The translations under genes were made by a program, and so were the position numbers. The notes beneath the pieces were generated by a model. That model was not told the DNA's origin, ran no database searches, and saw only the letters and a list, made by a program, of their open reading frames with translations. Positions 1 to 6,729 of a DNA stretch of 15,134 bases are shown here, piece after piece. The first letter of the stretch is position 1; the number at the start of each line of letters is the position of its first letter. Location: positions 1-15,134 of the forward strand of contig CAZKMM010000061.1 in NCBI GenBank assembly GCA_964553915.1, in the 5' to 3' direction. This DNA is from CAZKMM01 sp964553915 (GTDB lineage Bacteria; RBG-13-61-14; DRUE01).

Positions 1-164
1 AATCTCTCCCATCCCTCCTGCTCAACTATTTGGGGAATGCTTTTTCCTGCTCGCTTTTCAATCAGCTCATCCAGACAGACCAGCTCCCAGCCGGTCTTTT
101 CCGCAAGGATTTTGCCAACGGTGCTCTTTCCTGAGCCCCGATATCCAACCAGGGCAATTCTCAT
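1..164 (-). CDS. aroK: Shikimate kinase, 5' part only (runs off the window)
   Basis: The reverse strand from the ATG at 164 gives 54 residues starting MRIALVGYRGSGKSTVGKIL, and the gene continues beyond base 1. The Walker A/P-loop GYRGSGKST at residues 7-15 and the following LDELIEKRAGKSIPQIV stretch (about 33-49) are typical of shikimate kinase, where the first acidic residue of the LD(E)LIE segment lies in the shikimate-binding region. The family phosphorylates shikimate with ATP in the cytosolic chorismate/aromatic amino acid pathway. Its ATG overlaps the TGA of the upstream symporter by 4 bp (ATGA), so the two genes are probably co-transcribed and translationally coupled. The metabolic link to the symporter is not obvious. 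Another small P-loop kinase cannot be fully excluded because only the N-terminus is visible. Confidence 0.82.
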   Translation of the reverse strand, partial: MRIALVGYRGSGKSTVGKILAEKTGWELVCLDELIEKRAGKSIPQIVEQEGWER

Positions 165-1597
165 CCTCTCCTCGCTTTTCTCTCCCGCTCAAATTCCGGG
201 ATTCTGGGAAGATAGGCATCAAGCTCTCTTTTCACCACCGGAGCAAGGAGCCAGAGGCTGAAAAGATTGGGCAGTGCCATCATTCCGTTCATTATATCGC
301 ACAGGTTCCAGACCAAATCTATCTTGATGCTTGCTCCTACCACCAGAAAGATACAAAACACCCACCGGTAAGGATTTACCGCTTTTAGTCCAAAAAGATA
401 GCTGATTGACCTATCTCCATAATAAGACCAGGCAATCGCAGTGGAATAAGCGAACAAAATCACCCCAAAGGTAACAATCAATCTTCCCAGCTGGCTCTGG
501 TGAAAGATTCCGTGCACTGCTCCTAAGCCAGCTCCAAAGGCGTGAGCGGTAAGCTCTGCCCCGCCGATTTCACCGGGACCGGTCCAGGCACCAGTAAGAA
601 TAATTACCAGCCCGGTCATTGTGCAGATGATGATGGTATCTATAAACGGCTCAAGCAGAGCTACTAGACCCTCCCGAACCGGATACGGAGTTTTAGCGGT
701 GGCATGAGCAATCGGGGCACTTCCCATTCCGCTTTCATTGGAAAACAATCCCCGGGCAACTCCCATCCGGATGGTGTAAATAAAAGTTGAACCTAAAAAT
801 CCTCCAATCGCAGAGGTGCCAGTAAAAGCATTATGAAAAATCTGATAAAAAGCAGAAGGAATTGCCTGCCAGTTGAAAAAGATAATCAAAAGCGCAGAAC
901 CAACATAAAAAGCACTCATAAACGGCACCAGCCTGCTTGCCACTTCTCCGATTCGGCGAATTCCTCCAATGATTACCAGACCAACCATCAAGGCAACAAA
1001 TATTCCCACTCCAACCCGCACCAGGTCAAAATTTCCCACCGGATAACTGGTTCCAATTAAACCAGAAAATGCCCGTGCTAGCTCCCCTGCCTGCGCCATA
1101 CATCCTGCACCAAAAGTAGCTATGGTGGCAAAGCTGGCAAAAGCCACTGCCAGCCACCTCCAGCTTTCTCCCAGACCCTTCTCAATGAAATACATTGGTC
1201 CGCCTGAGACCGTGCCGTCCGGATTGATTTTCCTGAACTTCACTGCCAGAGTGCAGGAGGTAAACTTGGTTGCCATCCCTAAAAAGGCGGTTACCCACAT
1301 CCAGAAAAGAGCTCCGGGTCCGCCTTTTTGAATAGCAATGGCAACCCCGGCAATATTCCCCACCCCTACCGTGGCACTTAAGGCGGTGCTCAAAGCCTGA
1401 AAATGGCTTAAATCTCCCTCATCCTCAGGGTTATCATAAACTCCGGCAGTTATTTTGAAGCCGTGTCCCAGCCCCCGAATTTGAATCAGGCGCATCCGGA
1501 TGGTAAGATAAATTCCGGTGCCCAAAAGAAGCAGAACCAGAACATAGCTCCATAAAAAATCATCAATCTGACCAAGTATCTGATTGAATACTTCCAT
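161..1597 (-). CDS. alsT: Sodium:alanine/glycine symporter, AGCS family
   Basis: A 478-residue polytopic inner-membrane protein that by family imports alanine or glycine with Na+. The N-terminus MEVFNQILGQIDDFLW followed by a hydrophobic segment with LLLLGTGIYLTIR is standard for AGCS. The family signature is seen as ALSATVGVGNIAGV (about 72-85) and GGPGALFWMWVTAFLG (about 92-107), with SGGPMYFIEKGLG at about 131-143. About ten further hydrophobic segments follow and the length is normal. The ATG at 1597 is chosen because it gives the usual family N-terminus; no clear Shine-Dalgarno sequence precedes it. An in-frame GTG at 1806, seen when the gap is ignored, would add 18 residues. The gene's first 49 bases are repeated beyond the N-run (1704-1752). 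A weak minus-strand promoter may be read at 1797-1770 (TTGAAT, 16 bp, TTAAAT). Confidence 0.93.
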   Translation of the reverse strand: MEVFNQILGQIDDFLWSYVLVLLLLGTGIYLTIRMRLIQIRGLGHGFKITAGVYDNPEDEGDLSHFQALSTALSATVGVGNIAGVAIAIQKGGPGALFWMWVTAFLGMATKFTSCTLAVKFRKINPDGTVSGGPMYFIEKGLGESWRWLAVAFASFATIATFGAGCMAQAGELARAFSGLIGTSYPVGNFDLVRVGVGIFVALMVGLVIIGGIRRIGEVASRLVPFMSAFYVGSALLIIFFNWQAIPSAFYQIFHNAFTGTSAIGGFLGSTFIYTIRMGVARGLFSNESGMGSAPIAHATAKTPYPVREGLVALLEPFIDTIIICTMTGLVIILTGAWTGPGEIGGAELTAHAFGAGLGAVHGIFHQSQLGRLIVTFGVILFAYSTAIAWSYYGDRSISYLFGLKAVNPYRWVFCIFLVVGASIKIDLVWNLCDIMNGMMALPNLFSLWLLAPVVKRELDAYLPRIPEFERERKARRG

Positions 1598-1603
1598 AAT
1601 AAC
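1549..1603. repeat. 55-bp direct repeat, copy 1 (left edge of assembly gap)
   Basis: Bases 1549-1603 are identical to 1704-1758. The copy covers the first codons of the symporter and a few bases upstream. It ends exactly at the first N. Confidence 0.97.
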
Positions 1604-1703
1604 NNNNNNNNNNNNNNNNNNNNNNNNNNNNNNNNNNNNNNNNNNNNNNNNNNNNNNNNNNNNNNNNNNNNNNNNNNNNNNNNNNNNNNNNNNNNNNNNN
1701 NNN
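1604..1703. other. 100-N scaffold gap, probably artificial
   Basis: Exactly 100 undetermined bases, the conventional placeholder for a gap of unknown size. Both sides carry the same 55 bp, running right up to the Ns. Removing the Ns and one copy gives an uninterrupted symporter start and upstream region, so probably no sequence is missing here. Confidence 0.95.
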
Positions 1704-1758
1704 TCCATAAAAAATCATCAATCTGACCAAGTATCTGATTGAATACTTCCATAATAAC
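1704..1758. repeat. 55-bp direct repeat, copy 2 (right edge of assembly gap)
   Basis: Identical to 1549-1603 and begins at the first base after the Ns. It carries a second copy of the symporter ATG (complement of 1750-1752) with the true upstream sequence attached. Confidence 0.97.
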
Positions 1759-1832
1759 AGGGGAGAAAAATTTAACATAAAAAGCCTGATTATTCAATTC
1801 CTGCACTCAGACCAGCTCTTTAAAAAAACATA

Positions 1833-1851
1833 AGCTTAAAATCTTTAAGCT
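1833..1851. repeat. 8-bp inverted repeat just upstream of the dksA promoter
   Basis: AGCTTAAA at 1833-1840 and its exact complement TTTAAGCT at 1844-1851 are separated by 3 bases. It ends 3 bases before the proposed -35 box in the region between the divergent symporter and dksA-like genes. It could be an operator or a weak hairpin; function is inferred from position only. Confidence 0.45.
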
Positions 1852-1854
1852 CTA

Positions 1855-1882
1855 TTGACTTGCAAACAGAAAGAATTATGTT
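1855..1882 (+). promoter_or_regulatory. Sigma70-type promoter for the dksA-bamD operon
   Basis: TTGACT (1855-1860) is five of six to the -35 consensus. A 16-bp spacer leads to TATGTT (1877-1882), four of six to the -10 consensus. The start codon lies 42 bases further on, which suits this being the operon promoter. Confidence 0.55.
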
Positions 1883-1907
1883 ATCTTTGAAAAATTAAAT
1901 TTCCATT

Positions 1908-1914
1908 AAGGAGG
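1908..1914 (+). promoter_or_regulatory. Ribosome binding site of the dksA-like gene
   Basis: AAGGAGG, a full Shine-Dalgarno match, ends 10 bases before the ATG at 1925 and fixes that start. Confidence 0.8.
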
Positions 1915-1924
1915 ATTTATAGAT

Positions 1925-2299
1925 ATGCCCAAAAAACTCACCAAAAAACAGCTGGAGGAATTCAGAAAAATCCTCACGGAACAGCTCAGACAACTGGAAG
2001 AAAAGCTGGGCGGAACCGTGGATGAACTGAGCGAGGAGAGTGAGGTTCCCGCGGATATTTCTGACCAGGCAACTCAGGAATCAGACCTTTATTTTGACCT
2101 TCGGGTAAGAGATAGGGAGCAAAAGTTGATTGAAAAAATCAAAAAGACTCTTAAAAAGATAGATGATGGGACTTTTGGCATCTGCGAGCGGTGCGGTGAG
2201 CCCATAGAATTAGAACGGCTCAAAGCCCGTCCGGTGGCTACCTTATGCATAGATTGCAAGAACGAGCAGGAGCAGGAAGAAAAAAGCCGGGGCGAGTAA
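1925..2299 (+). CDS. dksA: DksA/TraR family C4 zinc-finger transcription regulator
   Basis: A 124-residue cytosolic protein with the DksA layout. An N-terminal charged helix (about 5-40) is followed by a turn carrying DISDQA (44-49), which fits the DxxDxA motif at the coiled-coil tip. A second helix (about 52-80) leads to a C-terminal zinc finger with Cys87, Cys90, Cys108 and Cys111 (CERC...CIDC). Family members insert the coiled coil into the RNA polymerase secondary channel and, often with ppGpp, tune initiation at rRNA and amino-acid promoters. It is shorter than E. coli DksA (151 aa), so it may be a DksA-like paralogue and not the orthologue. It heads an operon with its own promoter and full ribosome binding site; its TAA overlaps the next gene's ATG by one base. 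Confidence 0.88.
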   Translation: MPKKLTKKQLEEFRKILTEQLRQLEEKLGGTVDELSEESEVPADISDQATQESDLYFDLRVRDREQKLIEKIKKTLKKIDDGTFGICERCGEPIELERLKARPVATLCIDCKNEQEQEEKSRGE

Positions 2300-3174
2300 T
2301 GCGGAAAATTTTTCTCTTGCTTTTGTCTTTATTTATTTCTTTTCTTTGTTTTTCCCAACCTCTTGAGCCCTGGGAAGAAGACTCAGCTCCTTTTGACAAG
2401 GAAGAAAAATTCTTCTGGAAAAAAAAGAAGCCTATTGCCAGTGAAGAAGAGCTTTATCAAGAGGCTTTAGCATACTTTTACGGTAAGGAGACCTGGCTGG
2501 CAAAGAAATTCCCCAAGCAGGCAGAAAAGTATAAAAATTCCCGCTGGCTCCGACCTTTTTATTACCGAAGAAGCTATCAGCGGAGTCTGGAGCTGTTTGA
2601 AAAACTACTTTATGAATATCCTCTGAGCAAATATCTGGCAGATGCGGATTTTTTCATTGCGGAATGCCACTTTAAGATGGAAGAATATGATGTGGCTATT
2701 GAAGCTTATAAAGACTTTTTAGTTCGCCATCCCCGGGACCCGAGAGCAGAACAGGTTTATTTTAATCTTGCTCTCTGCCATTGGAATTTAAGGCATAAAA
2801 ATTCCCTTCGGGACCAGAGCGAGACAAAAAAAGCCCTGGAGGCTTTTCAACAATTTATCCAGCTTTATCCTGCCAGCTCTCTTCGAGCTCAGGCAGAAGA
2901 ATATATCAAACAGGCAAAAAATCTCCTGGCAGAAAAAGAGGTGAAAATCGCGGACTTTTATTTTAAAAAGAAACAATACTGGCAGTCCGCCTTGAGATAC
3001 CACTATGCCTGGAGTAATTTTCCCGAAAGCTCGTATTCTGAATATGCCCTGTTTCAGGAAGGTATCTCTTTATATAAAATGGGAAAAACCCAGGATGCTC
3101 AGATAATCTTTGAAGAATTGAAAACCAGATTTCCTAAGAGTCAGTATCTGGCTAAAATCCCAGAAAAAAAATAA
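2299..3174 (+). CDS. bamD: BamD/YfiO-like outer-membrane assembly TPR protein
   Basis: A 291-residue exported protein. The ATG at 2299 overlaps the preceding stop (TAATG). It gives a proper signal peptide (MRKIFLLLLSLFISFLCFSQ), unlike the longer upstream reading, so it is preferred. After a charged linker come TPR-like helical repeats from about residue 95: ADADFFIAECHFKMEEYDVA, then LFxRHP-type turns, then the stretch RDQSETKKALEAFQQFIQLYP (with KEVKIADFYFKKKQYWQSA after it), a combination characteristic of BamD. BamD is normally a periplasmic lipoprotein that helps BamA insert beta-barrel proteins. Here Cys17 is preceded by SFL, not a canonical lipobox, so lipid attachment is doubtful. Another TPR periplasmic protein is possible. 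The downstream gene starts in its stop codon. Confidence 0.78.
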   Translation: MRKIFLLLLSLFISFLCFSQPLEPWEEDSAPFDKEEKFFWKKKKPIASEEELYQEALAYFYGKETWLAKKFPKQAEKYKNSRWLRPFYYRRSYQRSLELFEKLLYEYPLSKYLADADFFIAECHFKMEEYDVAIEAYKDFLVRHPRDPRAEQVYFNLALCHWNLRHKNSLRDQSETKKALEAFQQFIQLYPASSLRAQAEEYIKQAKNLLAEKEVKIADFYFKKKQYWQSALRYHYAWSNFPESSYSEYALFQEGISLYKMGKTQDAQIIFEELKTRFPKSQYLAKIPEKK

Positions 3175-3953
3175 TGAAAAATGCCCGCCTTATTTTAGGT
3201 TTAATAACCCTTACCCTTTTCTGTTCCTGCCAGGAGTTTAACCGAGAACCTGATTTGAAAGCCCTGCTGGAAGCATATCAACAGGCGGTAAATTCTAAAG
3301 ATGCCGGGAAATTTTTGAGCTGTTTTGCCTCTGATTATACGGACCGGTTTTTTCCTCCGGAAACTGCCCAGAAAAATATCCGGGAATCGCTGAGCGGAAA
3401 ACTGGCGCCGGTGCTGGAAATAACCGAACAGAAAATCTCCCGGTTGAAAAGAACCGAGGCAAAGGTTGAGCAGGGCTTTATTTTGCAGGGGATGATTTTT
3501 GCCAAGCCCCGGAAATATCAGGAAAAAGAAACCCTCACCCTCCGCTGGAACTCAGAGCGCTGGGAGATAGTTTCCGGGAGCAGGGTATATCAGATTTTAG
3601 CAGGAGCACCCAAAGAAGAAGATGAGATATTAAAGCTTATGGAGAAGCGAATTCAGGCGCTCAAAGAGAAGAATCTGGGGCTTTTCTCTCAAATTATTGC
3701 TCCGGATTATAATTTTTCCGGCAAGAACAGGGAGCAGGTTTTAAAGGAAATGGCGGAAAACTTTAAAATTTATAAAAAAATAGAGCTTGAGCTAAAAAAT
3801 CCCAGAATTCAGCTTTTGAGTGGGCGGGCAATTTTAATAGAGGATTATCAGCTTCGGGCTTGGCATCAGGGCAGGATTTTGGAATTTCAGGATAAGGAGA
3901 AGCTGGAGCTGAAAAAGACCCCAGAGGGCTGGAAGATTAGCAAGGGGATTTAA
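3174..3953 (+). CDS. Tandem NTF2-like putative lipoprotein of unknown function
   Basis: A 259-residue protein not assigned to a named family. The N-terminus MKNARLILGLITLTLFCSCQ is a signal peptide with Cys19 preceded by Ser, a plausible lipobox, so it is probably membrane-anchored and periplasmic. Two similar halves follow. The first (about 26-135) begins LKALLEAYQQAVNSKD and ends WNSERWEIVSG; the second (about 152-259) begins ILKLMEKRIQALKEKN and ends KKTPEGWKISKG. Both match the NTF2/SnoaL-like pattern: two amphipathic helices, an acidic FxSDY or IAPDY turn, then beta strands closing with a Trp. It resembles the NTF2-like domains found beside L,D-transpeptidases, but no catalytic domain is present. 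The start overlaps the bamD-like stop by one base (TAATG), making it the third gene of the operon and hinting at an envelope role. Confidence 0.72.
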   Translation: MKNARLILGLITLTLFCSCQEFNREPDLKALLEAYQQAVNSKDAGKFLSCFASDYTDRFFPPETAQKNIRESLSGKLAPVLEITEQKISRLKRTEAKVEQGFILQGMIFAKPRKYQEKETLTLRWNSERWEIVSGSRVYQILAGAPKEEDEILKLMEKRIQALKEKNLGLFSQIIAPDYNFSGKNREQVLKEMAENFKIYKKIELELKNPRIQLLSGRAILIEDYQLRAWHQGRILEFQDKEKLELKKTPEGWKISKGI

Positions 3954-3981
3954 AAACATCTGAAAATAAAAGAAAAAATTT

Positions 3982-4005
3982 AAAATGTTTCATGTGAAAC
4001 ATTTT
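3982..4005. repeat. Near-perfect palindrome containing a parS-like 16-mer; possible terminator
   Basis: Bases 3986-4001 read TGTTTCATGTGAAACA, which differs at one central base from the widespread bacterial parS site TGTTTCACGTGAAACA bound by ParB. The palindrome extends to 11-bp arms (3982-3992 and 3995-4005) around a central TG. As RNA it would form an AU-rich hairpin followed by a run of Us, so termination of the upstream operon is an alternative or additional role. The spacer position suits both. No parA or parB is in this window. Confidence 0.6.
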
Positions 4006-4098
4006 TGGACTTTGGGAAGGAAATTCTGGAAATCATTAAAAAAATCAAGAAAAAATGAAAGAATTTTGAAAAATTTCTCAAAATAATCAAAAAAATGC

Positions 4099-4126
4099 TT
4101 GACAAATCAATCTTTTTTATTATCCT
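4099..4126 (+). promoter_or_regulatory. Sigma70-type promoter of the rpsU-yqeY-dnaG-rpoD operon
   Basis: TTGACA (4099-4104) is a perfect -35 box. After a 16-bp spacer comes TATCCT (4121-4126), four of six for -10. It lies 66 bases before the rpsU ATG within AT-rich DNA. It is the strongest candidate upstream of this operon. Confidence 0.65.
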
Positions 4127-4172
4127 TAAAAATTAAAGAATTTTTGTTAGTTGGCTCACGAAGATTTAGGTA

Positions 4173-4182
4173 AAGGGGGTGA
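4173..4182 (+). promoter_or_regulatory. Ribosome binding site of rpsU
   Basis: AAGGGGGTGA matches the extended anti-Shine-Dalgarno complement at nine of ten positions and ends 10 bases before the ATG at 4193. This supports that start over an upstream TTG at 4151. Confidence 0.75.
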
Positions 4183-4192
4183 AATTTTTTCA

Positions 4193-4405
4193 ATGCCGGT
4201 TATTAAAGTAAAGGAGGGAGAATCTTTTGAAAGTGCCCTCCGGAGATTCAAAAAACAGGTAGAAAAAGCTCAAATTCTGAGTGAAATCAGAAAACGAGAG
4301 CATTACGAAAAGCCGAGCGTAAAAAGAAAGAAAAAACTTCTTGCCGCCCGCAAGCGAATGGTGAAAAAACTAAGAAAACAACAAAGGCTGATGGGTATGA
4401 AATGA
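4193..4405 (+). CDS. rpsU: 30S ribosomal protein bS21
   Basis: A 70-residue, very basic protein beginning MPVIKVKEGESFESALRRFK, the classic bS21 start (V-x-V-x-E-x-E-x-x-x-x-ALRRFK). It continues with an Arg/Lys-rich helical tail (KRKKKLLAARKRMVKKLRK). bS21 sits on the small-subunit platform near the anti-Shine-Dalgarno region of 16S rRNA and assists initiation. The ATG is favoured by the family N-terminus and by the AAGGGGGTGA site. It is the first gene of the macromolecular-synthesis operon. Its TGA overlaps the yqeY ATG by 4 bp (ATGA), so translation is probably coupled. Length is normal for the family (about 55-75 aa). Confidence 0.95.
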   Translation: MPVIKVKEGESFESALRRFKKQVEKAQILSEIRKREHYEKPSVKRKKKLLAARKRMVKKLRKQQRLMGMK

Positions 4406-4863
4406 GCCTCCAAGCTCAGGTAGAAGCGGAGCTGAAAAAAGCTTTAAAAGAAAAAGACTCCATCAAAATCAGTGCCCTGCGAGAGATTCTCACCGCCCTG
4501 AAATATCGGGAAAAACAGAGTGGGGATAAGCTCAACCCGGCTCAGGAATTAGAGGTGCTTTCCAAACTGAAAAAACAGCATCAGGAATCCATCTCTGCCT
4601 TTGAAAAAGGAAATCGCGTTGACCTGGTGGAAAAAGAAAAAGCCCAGCTCAAGGTGATTGAGGAATTTCTTCCAAAGCCCCTGAGCCCGGAAGAGCTTAA
4701 GCAAATGGTAAGTGAGGCTATAGAGGAGCTGGGAGCGAAAAGCCTGAAGGATATGGGAAAAGTTATGAGTGCCCTTAAAGAAAAATATACTGGCAGGGCT
4801 GATGGCAAAACCGTGAGCGAGGAGGTTAAAAAACAGCTCCAGGAAAAAGCAGAGGCAGGTTAA
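4402..4863 (+). CDS. yqeY: YqeY family (GatB/Yqey domain) protein
   Basis: A 153-residue cytosolic helical protein. The family pattern is clear: an N-terminal KALKEKDSIKISALREILTA stretch (about 13-32), then a helical hairpin with LSKLKKQHQESISAFEKGNR (about 54-73), then IEEFLPKPLSPEELKQMV (about 86-103) and the C-terminal DMGKVMSALKEKYTGRADGK (about 117-136). The last part resembles the tail domain of GatB, the tRNA-dependent amidotransferase subunit that contacts tRNA. The exact function of free-standing YqeY is not established. It starts inside the rpsU stop codon and is followed 56 bp later by dnaG. The rpsU-yqeY pairing is common in many phyla, although E. coli lacks it. Confidence 0.92.
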   Translation: MSLQAQVEAELKKALKEKDSIKISALREILTALKYREKQSGDKLNPAQELEVLSKLKKQHQESISAFEKGNRVDLVEKEKAQLKVIEEFLPKPLSPEELKQMVSEAIEELGAKSLKDMGKVMSALKEKYTGRADGKTVSEEVKKQLQEKAEAG

Positions 4864-4919
4864 AAGCCGGGAAGGCTCTGGGAAGCCGAAGCAGATTTTA
4901 TTTCAGGAACGGAAGCTAA

Positions 4920-6707
4920 ATGGCAAAATACTTCTCCCAGCAGATACTTGATGAGATTAAATCCAGACTGAGCATCAAAGAGGTGGTTGCTGATTACCTC
5001 TCCCTTTCCCGGGATGGCTCTAACTGGAAAGCCCTCTGCCCCTTTCATAAGGAAAAAACTCCCTCTTTTAAGGTTCACGAAGGCAAAGGCATCTATCATT
5101 GTTTTGGCTGTGGTGAGAGCGGAAATATCTTTACTTTTTTGATGAAGATGGAGGGGCTGAGCTTTCCGGAAGCAGTGGAGAGGCTGGCAAAAAGAGCCGG
5201 GGTTCAGCTTCCTGTCTCAGAAGAAAAAGAGCTGAAAAAAGAAGAGGAAAAAAATGCCCAGCTTTTCCGGGTAAACCAGCTTGCCCAGAAATTTTATGTC
5301 CAGAAGCTGTTCTCTCCCGAAGGCGAGTCTGCTTTTCAATATCTTTTAAAGCGAGGATTGAAAAAAGAAGATATGGAAAAATTCGGGCTCGGTTATGCCC
5401 CAGAAGGATGGGATAATTTGCTTAATTATCTTAAAGGTAGAGGAGTGCCAGTTGCTCTGGCACTGGAAGCCGGGCTGGTTCTCCCCCGGGACTCCGGGGG
5501 ATATTATGACCGCTTCCGCAACCGGGTGATTTTTCCCATCCGGGACCTTCTCTCCCGGGTTCGGGGATTTGGAGCCCGGGTTTTGGATGATTCCCTTCCC
5601 AAATACATTAACTCGCCAGATAGCCCGATTTATAAAAAAGGCGAGAGCCTTTACGGAATAGAGCTGGCAAAAGAGAGCATTCGGAAAAAAGACCGGGCGA
5701 TTATTGTTGAAGGATATTTTGACCGAATCCAACTGGCTCTGGCAGGTTTTGAGGAAGCGGTTGCCAGTCTGGGAACTGCTTTTACTGAGGCTCAGGCAAG
5801 GATAGTTGCTCGTTATACTGACCGGGTTTTTCTGGTTTTTGATGCAGATGAGGCAGGGAGAAAAGCAAGTATCCGGGCACTGGAAATCTTTCTTCGGGTT
5901 GGGATTTTTCCGTTTTTGGTCCTGATGCCGGAGGGAAATGACCCGGATGACCTGATTCGCCAGCAGGGAGCAGAAGCCTTTGAAAATCTTTTAAAGTCCG
6001 CTCCCCGGCTTCTGGACTGGTATCTTGAAACCGAGATTCGCCGGGCAGGAACTGACCTGGCAAAGCGAGGAAAAGCTCTGCGGGAACTGGTGAATATGCT
6101 CGGAAATATTCCCAGGGCACTGGAACGAGAACTTTATTTAAAAAAACTTGCTCAGCTCAGTGGGGTGAGTGAATCCAGTCTTGCCCGACTTGTTCCCCGG
6201 GAGAGATTTTCCCAGGATAAAGAAAATCCTCAAGTTAGTGCTAAAGAAATTATCTCTCTTTTTAGCCCGGAGGGAACCATTATTTATATTCTGGTCAGCC
6301 ATCCGAGTCCAGAGCTGGCTAAAATGATGCTGGAGGAAAGGATTTTGGAGATGCTGGAGCCAGAGCTGGGTGATTTTGTTGAGCGGTTCTCTCAGGAGAT
6401 TTTAACCCAGGGAAAGGCTGATGCGGGTAATTATTTTCATCTCCTGGATTCTACCAGCTGGAGGCAAATTCTGGGAAGAGCAATTGCGGAGCCTTTAAAT
6501 TTAAAACCCGAAGAGGCACAAAGGGCGATAAAAGATGCTATTTTTCGGCTTAAGGAGCGGGAGGTGGCTTTGAAAGAGCAAGAGCTAAATCGCCTTCTAG
6601 AAGAAGCCACTCAAAAGGGAGATGAGGGGAAAATAATGCAACTTTTAGAGGAAAAATCCCGTCTGATTGATAAAAAACGCCAGCAAATGGCTCAGAAACT
6701 TGGCTGA
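4920..6707 (+). CDS. dnaG: DNA primase
   Basis: A 595-residue primase that synthesises RNA primers at the replication fork. The N-terminal CHC2 zinc ribbon shows Cys40, His43, Cys61 and Cys64 (ALCPFHKEKTPSF, HCFGCGESGN). The catalytic core has the RFRNRVIFPIRD motif (198-209) and PKYINSPDSPIYKKG (227-241). The TOPRIM domain carries Glu264 in VEGYFD, Asp308 and Asp310 in FDADEAGRKA, and Asp341/343/344 in DPDDLI. The C-terminal helical region (about 440-595) corresponds to the DnaB-interacting part and is charged and divergent. One small deviation is FDADEAG where FDGDxAG is usual. The ATG at 4920 gives the family N-terminus (ILDEIKSRLSIKEVVADYL); the ribosome binding site is weak (GGAACGGA), consistent with readthrough from yqeY 56 bp upstream. 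Confidence 0.97.
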   Translation: MAKYFSQQILDEIKSRLSIKEVVADYLSLSRDGSNWKALCPFHKEKTPSFKVHEGKGIYHCFGCGESGNIFTFLMKMEGLSFPEAVERLAKRAGVQLPVSEEKELKKEEEKNAQLFRVNQLAQKFYVQKLFSPEGESAFQYLLKRGLKKEDMEKFGLGYAPEGWDNLLNYLKGRGVPVALALEAGLVLPRDSGGYYDRFRNRVIFPIRDLLSRVRGFGARVLDDSLPKYINSPDSPIYKKGESLYGIELAKESIRKKDRAIIVEGYFDRIQLALAGFEEAVASLGTAFTEAQARIVARYTDRVFLVFDADEAGRKASIRALEIFLRVGIFPFLVLMPEGNDPDDLIRQQGAEAFENLLKSAPRLLDWYLETEIRRAGTDLAKRGKALRELVNMLGNIPRALERELYLKKLAQLSGVSESSLARLVPRERFSQDKENPQVSAKEIISLFSPEGTIIYILVSHPSPELAKMMLEERILEMLEPELGDFVERFSQEILTQGKADAGNYFHLLDSTSWRQILGRAIAEPLNLKPEEAQRAIKDAIFRLKEREVALKEQELNRLLEEATQKGDEGKIMQLLEEKSRLIDKKRQQMAQKLG

Positions 6708-6717
6708 CTACTCGTTT

Positions 6718-6724
6718 GGAGGAG
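6718..6724 (+). promoter_or_regulatory. Ribosome binding site of rpoD
   Basis: GGAGGAG ends 5 bases before the ATG at 6730. It selects this start over the in-frame upstream codon at 6667, which would lie inside dnaG and has no such site. Confidence 0.75.
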
Positions 6725-6729
6725 AAGGG

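Larger units (their letters stand above)
3954..4192. other. AT-rich spacer between the dksA and rpsU operons
   Basis: 239 bp without a credible gene. It holds the 24-bp palindrome with the parS-like core (3982-4005), long A/T runs, the rpsU promoter (4099-4126) and its ribosome binding site (4173-4182). No other structure was identified. Confidence 0.8.

Noticed and set aside
1486..1806. Two further minus-strand frames running through the Ns
   Set aside because: They arise only because the gap duplicates the symporter start; they vanish when the repeat is collapsed.
2245..2298. Earlier start for the BamD-like protein
   Set aside because: It would add 18 residues read inside the dksA-like gene and would bury the signal peptide.
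4151..4192. Earlier TTG start for rpsU
   Set aside because: It lacks a proper ribosome binding site; MPVIKVKEGE is the normal bS21 start.
6667..6729. Earlier start for rpoD inside dnaG
   Set aside because: The family N-terminus and GGAGGAG both support 6730.
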